Source of the DNA: Flavobacteriaceae bacterium
GTDB lineage: Bacteria > Bacteroidota > Bacteroidia > Flavobacteriales > Flavobacteriaceae
Assembly (NCBI GenBank): GCA_013215095.1
Contig: JABSPM010000110.1
Location: 1-64,000, forward strand
DNA length: 64,000 nucleotides
Direction of reading: 5' to 3'
Every line of letters begins with the position of its first letter. Position 1 is the first letter of the stretch. Below, in pieces: positions 27,704 to 37,151 of this stretch. The position numbers and the translations under genes are program-made. A model generated the notes under the pieces. It did not search any database. It worked only from the letters and a program-made list of their open reading frames with translations, and had not been told where the DNA came from.

Positions 27704-28450
27704 TTAAATCACCTTTGCTTCGTTATGAAGAAGGTTTACTAATTCATCAATGTTATCTGGAGAAACTAATTTTACAGCGCCTTTAGCAGCTGGTTTTTCA
27801 AATTTTACAGCAGCAGTAGTGGCATTAGCATCTACAGCTTCTACAACAGATAATGGTTTTTTTCTAGCCATCATAATCCCTCTCATGTTCGGAATCCTTA
27901 AGTCGCTTTCTTCAACAAGACCTTTTTGTCCTCCAATAACTAAGGGAAGAGATGTAGTTACCGTTTCTTTACCTCCATCAATTTCTCTAGTAGCTGTTGC
28001 TTGAGTGCCATAAATTTCTAAACCAATACAAGTGTTAACAAAATTAGCACCTGAAAGCGAAGCTAACATTCCCGGAACCATACCGCCATTGTAGTCAATA
28101 GATTCTCTGCCAGCAATTACCAAATCATAACCGCCATTAGCAACTACGTTTGCCAATTGTTTTGCTACTGCAAATCCATCAGTTGCTTCAGTATTTACTC
28201 TAATTGCAGTGTCTGCTCCAATAGCTAAAGCTTTACGAAGTGTAGCTTCAGTTTCTCGGCCTCCAACATTTACAACATCTACAGATGCACCTTGTTTTTC
28301 TTTGAACCACATCGCTCTTGTTAATCCAAATTCATCATTTGGATTGATTACATATTGTACACCATTGGTGTCGAATTTCGTGTCACCTTCAGTGAAATTA
28401 ATCTTTGAAGTTGTGTCTGGTACGTGACTAATACACACTAATATTTTCAT
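27704..28450 (-). CDS. etfB: Electron transfer flavoprotein subunit beta
   Basis: A 248-residue ETF beta subunit, which binds AMP. The start is placed at ATG 28450 (MKILVCISHVPDTTSKINF), the normal family N-terminus; an ATG 54 bp earlier adds a non-homologous leader. Family blocks are NPNDEFGLTRAMWFKEKQGA, DLVIAGRESIDYNGGMVPGM and the signature ESDLRIPNMRGIMMARKKPL. It is the first gene of etfBA and probably expressed from the site at 28492-28499 next to a 32-bp palindrome. Confidence 0.97.
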   Translation of the reverse strand: MKILVCISHVPDTTSKINFTEGDTKFDTNGVQYVINPNDEFGLTRAMWFKEKQGASVDVVNVGGRETEATLRKALAIGADTAIRVNTEATDGFAVAKQLANVVANGGYDLVIAGRESIDYNGGMVPGMLASLSGANFVNTCIGLEIYGTQATATREIDGGKETVTTSLPLVIGGQKGLVEESDLRIPNMRGIMMARKKPLSVVEAVDANATTAAVKFEKPAAKGAVKLVSPDNIDELVNLLHNEAKVI

Positions 28451-28491
28451 GATATAATATGTTTTATATGTATATATAAATTTTAAGGTTA

Positions 28492-28499
28492 CGAAGGTA
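28492..28499 (-). promoter_or_regulatory. Candidate -7 element of etfBA
   Basis: On the minus strand TACCTTCG departs from TANNTTTG by one base and lies 41 bp before the etfB ATG. A -33 contact at normal spacing would fall within the 32-bp palindrome at 28511-28542. Confidence 0.4.
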
Positions 28500-28510
28500 A
28501 TCAAAATAAA

Positions 28511-28542
28511 AATAATTTCCTATGCATGCATAGGAAATTATT
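28511..28542. repeat. Perfect 32-bp palindrome upstream of etfB
   Basis: The two 16-bp arms, AATAATTTCCTATGCA and its exact complement, meet without a loop, centred on TGCATGCA. There is no following T run on the gene side. It sits where the -33 region of the etfBA promoter would be, which suggests a binding site for a dimeric regulator. No regulator gene is adjacent. Confidence 0.8.
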
Positions 28543-29004
28543 GTATTGTATTTGAGCTATTTGCCTGTTTTTTGTAATCTTAATCGCGTCGAATTACCAC
28601 TAATATAGTCTTTTTTTTTAAGCCTTATTAGGTCTTGGATGGTTTAAATTGATCTGAAAAATGGGATTGTATTCAGCAGTATTTTAACTTTGAAGAGTAA
28701 CGTAAAACAATAAGGATGTAATTATAAACCTCAAGAATTTTATGGTTAACTATACCAAATGCATGTATATTGTGTTGTGGGTTATACACTTATAAAATAA
28801 ACTATACCTTTTTTTGGGTTCTTTAAAATGTGACAACTAAATTTGAAAACAACTTTTAAAAGAGTCTTTACGTTTGAATTGCATTGGCTAAGGACGGTAC
28901 AAGTGAGCTTTGTTTTTCTAAGGAAACATTATTTTACGCTAATGTTTTAATGAATAATGCTAAATATTACTATTTTTGCGATGATTAATAATTTATAGTA
29001 CACA
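28543..29004. promoter_or_regulatory. Intergenic region with pdhB promoter
   Basis: An AT-rich divergent gap of about 460 bp holding no recognisable gene. At its right end TATTTTTG (28971-28978) fits the -7 consensus, and TTTT at 28945-28948 could serve as -33 with 22 bp between. The ATG of pdhB follows 26 bp later. Nothing else was recognised. Confidence 0.55.
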
Positions 29005-29982
29005 ATGAAAACGATTCAGTTTAGAGAAGCAGTCTGTGAAGCCATGAGCGAAGAAATGCGCAGAGATGATAGCATCTATTTAATGGGTGAAGAAGTTGCA
29101 GAATATAATGGAGCGTATAAAGCTTCTAAAGGTATGTTAGATGAGTTTGGTCCAAAACGAGTGATTGATACCCCGATTGCCGAGCTTGGTTTTGCTGGTA
29201 TTGCTGTAGGATCTACCATGACTGGAAATAGACCAATTGTAGAGTTTATGACCTTTAATTTCTCGTTAGTTGGAATTGATCAAATTATTAATAATGCAGC
29301 AAAAATAAGACAAATGTCTGGAGGACAATTTAAATGTCCAATCGTGTTTAGGGGACCAACAGCTTCTGCTGGGCAATTAGCAGCAACACATTCACAAGCA
29401 TTTGAAAGTTGGTATGCAAACTGTCCTGGATTAAAAGTTGTGGTGCCTTCAAATCCTTATGACGCAAAAGGCTTATTGAAAGCAGCGATACGAGATGACG
29501 ATCCAGTTATTTTTATGGAGTCTGAGCAAATGTACGGCGATAAAGGCGAAGTTCCAGAAGGCGAATACATTCTTCCAATAGGTGTTGCTGATGTTAAAAA
29601 AGAGGGCAAAGATGTCACTATTGTTTCTTTTGGAAAAATTATTAAAGAAGCCTTTAAAGCATCAGATGAGTTAGAAAAAGAAGGAATATCTTGTGAGATT
29701 ATAGATTTGAGAACGGTAAGACCAATGGACCATGAGACCATTTTAAATTCTGTAAAGAAGACAAATCGTTTGGTTGTTTTGGAAGAAGCATGGCCATTTG
29801 GAAATGTTGCTTCAGAAATCACATATCAAGTGCAAGATAAAGCTTTTGATTATTTAGATGCTCCAATTCAACGTATTAATACCGCAGATACTCCTGCACC
29901 ATATTCACCTGTTTTATTGGCAAATTGGTTACCAAACAGTAATGATGTTATCAAAGCTGTGAAGAAGGTAATGTATAAATAA
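29005..29982 (+). CDS. pdhB: Pyruvate dehydrogenase E1 component, beta subunit
   Basis: A 325-residue E1-beta subunit of a 2-oxoacid dehydrogenase complex. It helps bind thiamine diphosphate and decarboxylates pyruvate. Visible family blocks are MGEEVAEYNGAYKASKGML, the thiamine-contact Glu region DTPIAELGFAGIAVG, VFRGPTASAGQLAATHSQAF, and the C-terminal LEEAWPFGNVASEI. It begins a plus-strand run after a strong -7 box. The alpha and E2 subunit genes are not in the window, so they are encoded elsewhere. Assignment to pyruvate rather than branched-chain acids rests on overall resemblance. Confidence 0.9.
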   Translation: MKTIQFREAVCEAMSEEMRRDDSIYLMGEEVAEYNGAYKASKGMLDEFGPKRVIDTPIAELGFAGIAVGSTMTGNRPIVEFMTFNFSLVGIDQIINNAAKIRQMSGGQFKCPIVFRGPTASAGQLAATHSQAFESWYANCPGLKVVVPSNPYDAKGLLKAAIRDDDPVIFMESEQMYGDKGEVPEGEYILPIGVADVKKEGKDVTIVSFGKIIKEAFKASDELEKEGISCEIIDLRTVRPMDHETILNSVKKTNRLVVLEEAWPFGNVASEITYQVQDKAFDYLDAPIQRINTADTPAPYSPVLLANWLPNSNDVIKAVKKVMYK

Positions 29983-30038
29983 AATTATTATTTTGACTTT
30001 TAGGCTTTATTAGCATGATTGTTGATGAAGTTTTACTT

Positions 30039-32531
30039 ATGAGAAAATATTTATTCCTATATCTAACATTGCTATGTTGTGCGGTAGCGTTTGCTCAAAC
30101 TAAAGTTAGTGGGTATGTATATGATGAAAATAATGAACCTGTAGCTTTTGCTAATGTTGTTTTTAAAGGCTCTTCGGAAGGTGCTATTACTAATGAAAAT
30201 GGGCGTTTTTACTTAGAGTCTAATAAAACTTGGAAGACCATTGTAGTCTCCTTTGTTGGTTATGAAACGATAAGCTTAGATTTGCCTAAACGGGTCAACT
30301 ACGAATTAAATATTAGATTAAAAGAAGAAGCCGCGCAATTGGATGCGGTTGTTTTGGTGTCTGGTAAACAACCTAAAAAGAACAATCCTGCTATTGATAT
30401 TCTTAGAAAAATCTGGAAATACAAACGTAGGAATGGTGTAAAACAATTTAAACAATACGAATACGATAAATACGAAAAATTAGAATTTGACCTTAACACT
30501 ATAGATAGCGCTTTAATGAAAAGTCGCTTGTTTAAAGGTATGGAATTTGTGTTTGAGGAAGTTGATACATCACGAGTGACTGGAAAGACCTATTTGCCGA
30601 TGTTTATCAATGAAGCAGTTTCAAAAGTTTATGGAGATAATGAAATAAATAAAGAGAAAATTGTCTTAAGAGGGAATAAGAACTCTGGATTTAGTGATAA
30701 TCAGACAATTATTGATTTTATACAGGACTTGTACTCCGATTATAATATTTATGATAATTATTTAAAGTTTTTTGATAAGAGTTTTGTGAGTCCTCTATCA
30801 CGCACCGGAATTAATACCTATAACTACGTACTAGCAGATAGTACATTTATAGATAATAAATGGTGTTATAATATTATTTATTATCCTAGGCGAAAAAATG
30901 AATTGACATTTAAAGGCGATTTTTGGGTTGCAGATACCACATTCGCTATTAAGGATATAAATTTGCAAGCCTCTAAAAGTGCGAATATTAATTGGGTAAA
31001 AGAAATTTATATCGAACAAGAGTTTGAAGTGCTCAATGATTCGTTATTCCTTGTCAAACGTGATTATATGATGTCTGATTTTGCTTTTAATAAAAAAGAA
31101 AAATCGAGAGGTATTTATGGAAAACGTACCACTTTATATGACAATTATAAGTTTAATAAACAAAAACCACTTAAATTCTATGAAAAGGAGGTTTATAATT
31201 ATGATAAGGACGTTTATGATAGGGATGCCAATTTTTGGGAAGAAAATCGTTTAGAAAAACTCAATAAAGACGAAAAAGGCGTTTATAAAATGTTAGACAC
31301 GCTCAAAACTGTAAAGAAATTTAAGCGGCTTTATAACCTCGGTAGTATATTGTCATCTGGATATATTGAGTTTAATACCTTGCCATTAGATTACGGACCA
31401 ATTTTTTCAACTTTTGGGTATAACGAAGTTGAAGATATACGATTACGAGTAGGTGGTCGTACCTATTTTGGACGCAATGACTTATGGCGCATAGAGGGGT
31501 TTTTGGCTTATGGGTTTGGCGACGATAAGTTCAAATACGGCATCACAGGAAAAATTTTGTTAGATAAAAAACGACGCCTTATCATTTCGGGAGGTAATCG
31601 TAGAGATATAGAGCAAATTGGTGCAAGTTTGACAACCTCAACTGATGTTTTGGGACGTAGCTTAGCATCGTCTTCCATTGCTGGAACTGGTAATAATGAT
31701 AAACTTACTAATATTAATTTAACAACATTGGCGATAGAAGCAGAGCCATGGCGTAATCTAGTGTTTAGATTGGGCGGAAATTATAGGACCTTAGCCTCTG
31801 CATCTCCAACGTTTAGTTTAAACTACTACGATGATGATGAGCTAAATGGAGTCGCTTCTGAAATTAAACAATTTGAATCGACATTATCATTGTTTTATTT
31901 TCCAAAACGAAAAATGAGTGGATTTGGTGTTGAAAGACTTGAAGTTAATGATGATTTTGCTCGAATTTTTGCTCAAATTAGTAGGGGTGATAAAAACATA
32001 TTGAATAGCGATTTTGATTACACCAAATTACAGTTCTCATATTTGCAACCGTGGCAAATTGGCGGATTTGGGAGACTTTACTCTACTATCGAAGCGGGTA
32101 AAACTTTTGGAGAAGTACCTTTGGGTTTATTGAGCGTAGTGCCTGGTAACCAATCTTATTTTTCTATTTATAATACCTTCTCGCAACTTGATTTTTACGA
32201 ATTTGTTACAGATACCTATACATCACTACACTTAGAACATAATTTTAATGGGCGTTTATTTTCTCGTATACCATTGTTAAGGAAACTTAACTTAAGAGAA
32301 ATTTTAAGCTTTAGAGGAGTTTGGGGAGAAATATCGGATGCCAATAGGGATTTAAATGCCTCAGGATTAATATATAATGCTCCAGATGATAAGATTTACT
32401 GGGAATACGGTTTTGGCATTGGAAATATATTTAAAGTCTTTAGATTAGACTTTAATTTTAGAGGAAATTACCTCGAGAATCCCGATGCTCGAAAATTTGG
32501 AGTTACAGGCGCATTCGGGTTCTATTTTTAG
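30039..32531 (+). CDS. DUF5686 and carboxypeptidase-like regulatory domain outer-membrane protein
   Basis: An 830-residue predicted outer-membrane protein. The start is placed at 30039 so that the signal peptide MRKYLFLYLTLLCCAVAFAQ is N-terminal; an ATG 24 bp upstream is less likely. Residues about 21-105 are a carboxypeptidase-regulatory-like beta-sandwich (KVSGYVYDENNEPVAFANVV). The rest is the DUF5686 family with a C-terminal barrel ending FGVTGAFGFYF, whose last residue is aromatic as expected for BAM substrates. Function of the family is unknown. The gene follows pdhB by 56 bp. Confidence 0.88.
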   Translation: MRKYLFLYLTLLCCAVAFAQTKVSGYVYDENNEPVAFANVVFKGSSEGAITNENGRFYLESNKTWKTIVVSFVGYETISLDLPKRVNYELNIRLKEEAAQLDAVVLVSGKQPKKNNPAIDILRKIWKYKRRNGVKQFKQYEYDKYEKLEFDLNTIDSALMKSRLFKGMEFVFEEVDTSRVTGKTYLPMFINEAVSKVYGDNEINKEKIVLRGNKNSGFSDNQTIIDFIQDLYSDYNIYDNYLKFFDKSFVSPLSRTGINTYNYVLADSTFIDNKWCYNIIYYPRRKNELTFKGDFWVADTTFAIKDINLQASKSANINWVKEIYIEQEFEVLNDSLFLVKRDYMMSDFAFNKKEKSRGIYGKRTTLYDNYKFNKQKPLKFYEKEVYNYDKDVYDRDANFWEENRLEKLNKDEKGVYKMLDTLKTVKKFKRLYNLGSILSSGYIEFNTLPLDYGPIFSTFGYNEVEDIRLRVGGRTYFGRNDLWRIEGFLAYGFGDDKFKYGITGKILLDKKRRLIISGGNRRDIEQIGASLTTSTDVLGRSLASSSIAGTGNNDKLTNINLTTLAIEAEPWRNLVFRLGGNYRTLASASPTFSLNYYDDDELNGVASEIKQFESTLSLFYFPKRKMSGFGVERLEVNDDFARIFAQISRGDKNILNSDFDYTKLQFSYLQPWQIGGFGRLYSTIEAGKTFGEVPLGLLSVVPGNQSYFSIYNTFSQLDFYEFVTDTYTSLHLEHNFNGRLFSRIPLLRKLNLREILSFRGVWGEISDANRDLNASGLIYNAPDDKIYWEYGFGIGNIFKVFRLDFNFRGNYLENPDARKFGVTGAFGFYF

Positions 32532-32568
32532 TATATAAAAAATACTTACAAACTGAAAGTCAATTTAG

Positions 32569-32599
32569 TTGCTCAAACTTATAGTGTTTCTTACCTTTG
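32569..32599 (+). promoter_or_regulatory. Promoter of ppa
   Basis: TTG at 32569-32571 and TACCTTTG at 32592-32599 fit the Bacteroidota -33/-7 pattern with 20 bp between. The ATG of ppa follows 27 bp later. Confidence 0.65.
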
Positions 32600-32626
32600 C
32601 GCACCTTAAATTTTTGAAAAGAATAA

Positions 32627-33154
32627 ATGATTATGAAGAATACAGAGACTTTTGATGTATTAATAGAAATTCCAAAAGGAAGTAGAAACAAGTATGAATA
32701 TGATTTTGAGTTAAATAAAATACGTTTTGACCGTATGTTGTTTTCTTCAATGATGTATCCTGGAGATTACGGTTTTATCCCTGAAACTTTGGCCTTGGAT
32801 GGGGATCCATTAGATGTTTTGGTGCTAGGTTCAGAGCCAACATTTCCAATGTGTGTGATGGAAGTTAAGCCTATTGGAGTATTTCATATGGCAGATGAAA
32901 AAGGACCAGATGAGAAATTAGTTTGTGTGCCTGTATCTGATCCTATTTGGAACAAAGTGAATGATCTGATGGATATTAATCCGCATAGAATTGAAGAAAT
33001 TACACATTTTTTTCAGGTATATAAAGATTTAGAAAAAAAGAAAGTTGATGTTGGTGGCTGGGGTGATGCAAAAGAAGCTATTGATATTTTTAAGAAGTGT
33101 ACAGAGCGCTATGAGAATAGTGCACATAAACTTACAGATAGTTTTAAAATTTAA
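32627..33154 (+). CDS. ppa: Inorganic pyrophosphatase (soluble, family I)
   Basis: A 175-residue cytoplasmic enzyme hydrolysing pyrophosphate to phosphate. The signature DGDPLDVLVL lies at 58-67 with the metal-binding aspartates. EIPKGSRNKYEYD and YPGDYGFIPETLA are the other active-site blocks. Two in-frame ATGs (32627 and 32633) are possible starts; the first is used. A strong promoter precedes it and a terminator follows, so it is its own unit, next to the membrane pyrophosphatase gene. The two together imply both soluble and energy-conserving PPi hydrolysis. Confidence 0.97.
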   Translation: MIMKNTETFDVLIEIPKGSRNKYEYDFELNKIRFDRMLFSSMMYPGDYGFIPETLALDGDPLDVLVLGSEPTFPMCVMEVKPIGVFHMADEKGPDEKLVCVPVSDPIWNKVNDLMDINPHRIEEITHFFQVYKDLEKKKVDVGGWGDAKEAIDIFKKCTERYENSAHKLTDSFKI

Positions 33155-33182
33155 GCTTTTTTTTAGAATGAAAATAAATAAG

Positions 33183-33214
33183 CCCTTCAGATAGCCTTCT
33201 GAAGGGTTTTTTTT
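33183..33214 (+). terminator. Rho-independent terminator of ppa
   Basis: CCCTTCAG (33183-33190) and CTGAAGGG (33199-33206) form a perfect 8-bp stem with an 8-nt loop, followed by eight T. Confidence 0.92.
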
Positions 33215-33266
33215 GTGCATTGTTTTTGTTACTTTAGCCCAGCTAAAAAACAAAACCAATTTTAAT

Positions 33267-35558
33267 ATGGAATCAAATATGATTTATATGCCAATAATTT
33301 TGGCAGTATTAGGACTAGTATATATGCTAGTTAAAAAGTCTTGGGTCATGAAACAAGATGCTGGAGATGGGAAAATGAAAGAGATTTCCGATCACATTTA
33401 TGAAGGTGCCCTAGCGTTTTTAAATGCAGAATATAGGCTTTTGGCAATTTTCGTTGTTATAGTAAGTGTGCTTTTGGCTATTGTATCTTATGTCGTTGAA
33501 ACAACACATTGGTTAATAGTTGTTGCTTTTATATTTGGAGCTGTTTTTTCTGCTTTTGCAGGGAATATTGGAATGAAGATAGCAACAAAAACGAATGTAA
33601 GAACTACACAGGCAGCGCGTACGAGCTTACCTATGGCGTTAAAAATATCCTTTGGTGGTGGAACCGTCATGGGACTTGGCGTAGCCGGATTAGCTGTACT
33701 TGGTCTAACAGGATTTTTTATTATTTTTTATCAAGTTTTTATGGGAGGAACTTGGTCTTCTACAGGAGATATGACTGTTGTTCTTGAGACGTTAGCAGGA
33801 TTCTCATTAGGTGCGGAGTCTATTGCATTATTTGCCCGTGTTGGTGGAGGTATCTATACCAAAGCTGCAGATGTTGGTGCTGACCTTGTAGGGAAAGTAG
33901 AAGCTGGAATTCCAGAAGATGATCCTCGTAATCCAGCTACTAATGCGGATAACGTAGGTGATAATGTTGGGGATGTTGCAGGTATGGGAGCAGATCTGTT
34001 TGGATCTTATGTAGCTACAGTATTAGCCGCAATGGTGTTAGGTAACTATGTGATCAAAGATATGGGTGGAAGTATTGAAGATGTCTTTGGAGGTATTGGT
34101 CCAATATTATTACCAATGGCAATTGCTGGTGCTGGGATTATTATTTCAATCATTGGTACCATGTTAGTGAAAATAAAAAGTAACGCGGCAAAAGAAGCGC
34201 AAGTTATGGGGGCGTTAAATATTGGTAACTGGACATCTATTATATTGGTTGCAGTGTCGTGTTTTGCTTTATGCTACTATATGTTGCCAGAAACAATGCG
34301 TATGGAATTTTTTGGAGAAGGATTAAAATACGTTACTAGAATGGATGTATTTTATGCTACTTTAGTAGGCTTAGTTGTAGGGGCTTTTATTTCTTCTATT
34401 ACAGAGTATTACACAGGATTAGGCAAGAAACCAATCTTAAAGATTGTACAACAATCTTCAACAGGAGCAGGAACTAATATTATTTCAGGTTTGGCAACAG
34501 GTATGATTTCTACATTCCCGTCGGTAATATTATTTGCTTTAGCAATTTGGGCATCATATGCATTTGCTGGCTTTTATGGCGTTGCTTTAGCAGCTTCTGC
34601 AATGATGGCTACAACCGCCATGCAGTTGGCGATTGATGCGTTTGGACCAATTGCAGATAATGCAGGAGGTATTGCAGAGATGAGTGAACAAGACCCAATT
34701 GTAAGAGAACGTACAGATATATTAGATTCAGTAGGAAATACAACAGCAGCTACAGGTAAAGGGTTTGCTATTGCTTCTGCGGCATTAACCTCATTAGCGT
34801 TATTTGCAGCTTATGTTACATTTACAGATATTGAAGGAATTAATATTTTTAAAGCGCCTGTTTTGGCAATGCTTTTTGTTGGAGGTATGATTCCTGTAGT
34901 ATTCTCTGCATTAGCAATGAATGCAGTAGGTAAAGCTGCTATGGAAATGGTACATGAAGTACGTCGTCAGTTTAAGTCTATTCCTGGTATTATGGAAGGT
35001 ACTGGCAAACCAGAATATGATAAATGTGTTGCTATTTCTACCCAGGCATCTTTAAAAGAAATGATGTTACCAGGTTTATTAACTATTGGTTTCCCTTTGG
35101 TTATTGCTTTTGTTCCAATGCTATTTGGAATGGATAATAAGGCTATTGCTGAAATGTTAGGAGGCTACATGGCAGGTGTAACTGTGAGTGGTGTTTTATG
35201 GGCAATTTTCCAAAACAATGCTGGTGGAGCTTGGGATAATGCTAAAAAATCTTTTGAAGCTGGTGTCGAGATTGATGGAGAAATGACATATAAAGGTTCA
35301 GATGCACATAAAGCCGCAGTAACAGGCGATACAGTGGGTGATCCATTTAAAGATACTTCTGGACCTTCAATGAACATCTTAATTAAGTTAACGTGTTTGA
35401 TAGGTTTAGTGGTTGCACCAATTTTGGGAGGACATACCTCTGAGGAGGCTCATGCTACAATAGAAGAAACTCAAGAAGCTAAAACGATATTAGTGGATGA
35501 GCAGATTGTAGAAATAGAAAAGGAAGGGACTTTAGAAATTTCTGAAGTTACCAAATAA
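33267..35558 (+). CDS. hppA: Membrane-bound ion-pumping pyrophosphatase
   Basis: A 763-residue integral pyrophosphatase coupling PPi hydrolysis to ion pumping. The start at 33267 (MESNMIYMPIILAVLG) is preferred to ATG 33213, which lies in the terminator of ppa. Catalytic blocks are the DVGADLVGKVEAGIPEDDPRN loop, NPATNADNVGDNVGDVAGMG and the C-terminal GDTVGDPFKDTSGPSMNILI. The segment GNTTAATGKG has Ala where potassium-independent pumps have Lys, which indicates the potassium-dependent class. Members of that class pump H+, Na+ or both; the ion cannot be decided here. A short acidic tail follows the last membrane helix. Confidence 0.96.
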   Translation: MESNMIYMPIILAVLGLVYMLVKKSWVMKQDAGDGKMKEISDHIYEGALAFLNAEYRLLAIFVVIVSVLLAIVSYVVETTHWLIVVAFIFGAVFSAFAGNIGMKIATKTNVRTTQAARTSLPMALKISFGGGTVMGLGVAGLAVLGLTGFFIIFYQVFMGGTWSSTGDMTVVLETLAGFSLGAESIALFARVGGGIYTKAADVGADLVGKVEAGIPEDDPRNPATNADNVGDNVGDVAGMGADLFGSYVATVLAAMVLGNYVIKDMGGSIEDVFGGIGPILLPMAIAGAGIIISIIGTMLVKIKSNAAKEAQVMGALNIGNWTSIILVAVSCFALCYYMLPETMRMEFFGEGLKYVTRMDVFYATLVGLVVGAFISSITEYYTGLGKKPILKIVQQSSTGAGTNIISGLATGMISTFPSVILFALAIWASYAFAGFYGVALAASAMMATTAMQLAIDAFGPIADNAGGIAEMSEQDPIVRERTDILDSVGNTTAATGKGFAIASAALTSLALFAAYVTFTDIEGINIFKAPVLAMLFVGGMIPVVFSALAMNAVGKAAMEMVHEVRRQFKSIPGIMEGTGKPEYDKCVAISTQASLKEMMLPGLLTIGFPLVIAFVPMLFGMDNKAIAEMLGGYMAGVTVSGVLWAIFQNNAGGAWDNAKKSFEAGVEIDGEMTYKGSDAHKAAVTGDTVGDPFKDTSGPSMNILIKLTCLIGLVVAPILGGHTSEEAHATIEETQEAKTILVDEQIVEIEKEGTLEISEVTK

Positions 35559-35576
35559 GTCAATATGCAATAGTAT

Positions 35577-35606
35577 AAAAAACCACGTTATCTAACGTGG
35601 TTTTTT
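35577..35606 (+). terminator. Rho-independent terminator of hppA
   Basis: ACCACGTTA (35582-35590) and TAACGTGGT (35593-35601) form a 9-bp stem with a very short loop, flanked by A and T runs. It may act in both directions, although the minus-strand kinase gene ends more than 100 bp away. Confidence 0.88.
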
Positions 35607-35718
35607 ATGTTTTATACGAGTTCTTCTGTTAAATTGCATATTAGAAAAATGATGATTTTTTATCTAAGACAAAAAAGCGCATTTTAATTGAATAATTTAG
35701 GAGTAGAGATGGTATTAA

Positions 35719-36333
35719 TTAAAATAGACCATTGATTTCAGCGTCTATTTTATTAATGATGCTTCCAAGATCTTCAGGATTATCTACAAAATCTAAATGA
35801 TCTACATCAATAATCAAGAGCTTGCCTTTGTTGTAGCCATGAATCCAAGCCTCATAACGTTCGTTTAGGCGACTCAAATAATCAATACTAATAGAGTTTT
35901 CATAGTCACGCCCTCGTTTATGAATTTGATTTACCAAATTGGGGATAGAACTTCTAAGATATATTAATAAATCTGGACCTTTAACCAATTCTTCCATCAA
36001 TTGAAATAGTGAGGAATAGTTTTCAAAATCTCTATTGGTCATTAAGCCCATGGCGTGCAAGTTAGGCGCAAAAATATGGGCGTCTTCATAGATTGTTCTG
36101 TCTTGAATAATCTCTTTGCCGCTTTCTCTGATTTTTAAAACTTGTCTAAATCGACTATTAAGAAAATACACTTGAAGATTAAAACTCCAGCGTTCCATTT
36201 GGTTGTAAAAATCGTCTAGATAAGGATTGTCAACTACATCTTCTAGTTGTGCTTCCCATTTATAATGCTTAGCTAATAGTTTGGTAAGCGTTGTTTTTCC
36301 TGCACCAATGTTTCCTGCGATGGCTACATGCAT
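35719..36333 (-). CDS. Deoxynucleoside kinase
   Basis: A 204-residue kinase of the deoxyguanosine/deoxyadenosine kinase family, which phosphorylates deoxynucleosides in salvage. The P-loop GNIGAGKT lies at 7-14. EDVVDNPYLDDFY is the substrate-side acidic region, IIQDRTIYEDAHIF holds the Asp-Arg pair for base recognition and catalysis, and the C-terminal RGRDYENSISIDYLSRLN is the lid. The substrate preference cannot be read. It lies 5 bp downstream of a secreted unknown gene and is last of a minus-strand run that starts with the sensor kinase. Confidence 0.93.
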   Translation of the reverse strand: MHVAIAGNIGAGKTTLTKLLAKHYKWEAQLEDVVDNPYLDDFYNQMERWSFNLQVYFLNSRFRQVLKIRESGKEIIQDRTIYEDAHIFAPNLHAMGLMTNRDFENYSSLFQLMEELVKGPDLLIYLRSSIPNLVNQIHKRGRDYENSISIDYLSRLNERYEAWIHGYNKGKLLIIDVDHLDFVDNPEDLGSIINKIDAEINGLF

Positions 36334-36338
36334 AATTG

Positions 36339-37118
36339 TTAGTCATTTATGAGTTGAAATTGGTAGGTATTATTACCATCGTAAATATACAAGGTTTCAT
36401 CAACTACAAAAAACTGTTTTATTAACAATTTTGGAAGCGCTATGACTTTTGTTTTAAAGTTGGATTTTTTAGTGACATATAAGTTATTTTCTCGTTTCAA
36501 AATTAATTGGTCTTTGTATTCTAGAATTTCCGTAAACCCTGAATTAACATCTTTTAGGATAAGACTTCCAAAATAATTGAAAATGTAAAAATGAGTAGCT
36601 GTCAATAGCCAACAATAATTGTAGTTGCTCTTTAGGTCTAGAGGTTTGCCTGTTATGGGGAAGGTATTTAAAATGGTTTTGTTATTAAGATAATCGAAGA
36701 GCTCTAGCTGTAAGGTGTTGTCATTAAAAAGCCATACGCGATTGTCATTTGCTGTTGTAAGATGCGTAGGTAGTCTAAAAGGCTCTAAGGTGTTAAAGTC
36801 AGTTTTTGTAATTTCTGACAAGCGGTTATCGAGTATGACAAGGGTATTAAAATCTTTGTAAAACAGATTTATTTTTAAAGGATTAAAGGCATTAGCACTT
36901 GTAATAGTTCCAAGCTGAACATTACTATATTCTAGCTTCCCTTTGGTTCCAATAGTATAAAACGTATTGCCCTGAAAACTGTAAGTCGTCCCAAAGTTAT
37001 CGACTTTAATAATGTTTTGATGTTTATATGAATGTTTTGAAATTAACTTCGCGGTCATGGTTTCTTGTCCAAAGCAAGCCCAAGTAAAACAAAATAGTAT
37101 AATTTTTATAGCATTCAT
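36339..37118 (-). CDS. Secreted protein of unknown function, propeller-like
   Basis: A 259-residue protein with a signal peptide (MNAIKIILFCFTWACFGQ). The rest is a series of short strands with alternating hydrophobic residues and repeated aromatic turns (TTYSFQGNTFYTIG, DNRVWLFNDNTLQLELFDYL, NYCWLLTATHFYIFNYFG), suggesting a small beta-propeller. No catalytic motif is recognised. It lies 33 bp after the response-regulator gene and 5 bp before the deoxynucleoside kinase gene. The pairing with the kinase does not suggest an obvious function. Confidence 0.75.
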   Translation of the reverse strand: MNAIKIILFCFTWACFGQETMTAKLISKHSYKHQNIIKVDNFGTTYSFQGNTFYTIGTKGKLEYSNVQLGTITSANAFNPLKINLFYKDFNTLVILDNRLSEITKTDFNTLEPFRLPTHLTTANDNRVWLFNDNTLQLELFDYLNNKTILNTFPITGKPLDLKSNYNYCWLLTATHFYIFNYFGSLILKDVNSGFTEILEYKDQLILKRENNLYVTKKSNFKTKVIALPKLLIKQFFVVDETLYIYDGNNTYQFQLIND

Positions 37119-37151
37119 AAAGCACTGTAAAGTACAAAAATCAATTTAATT

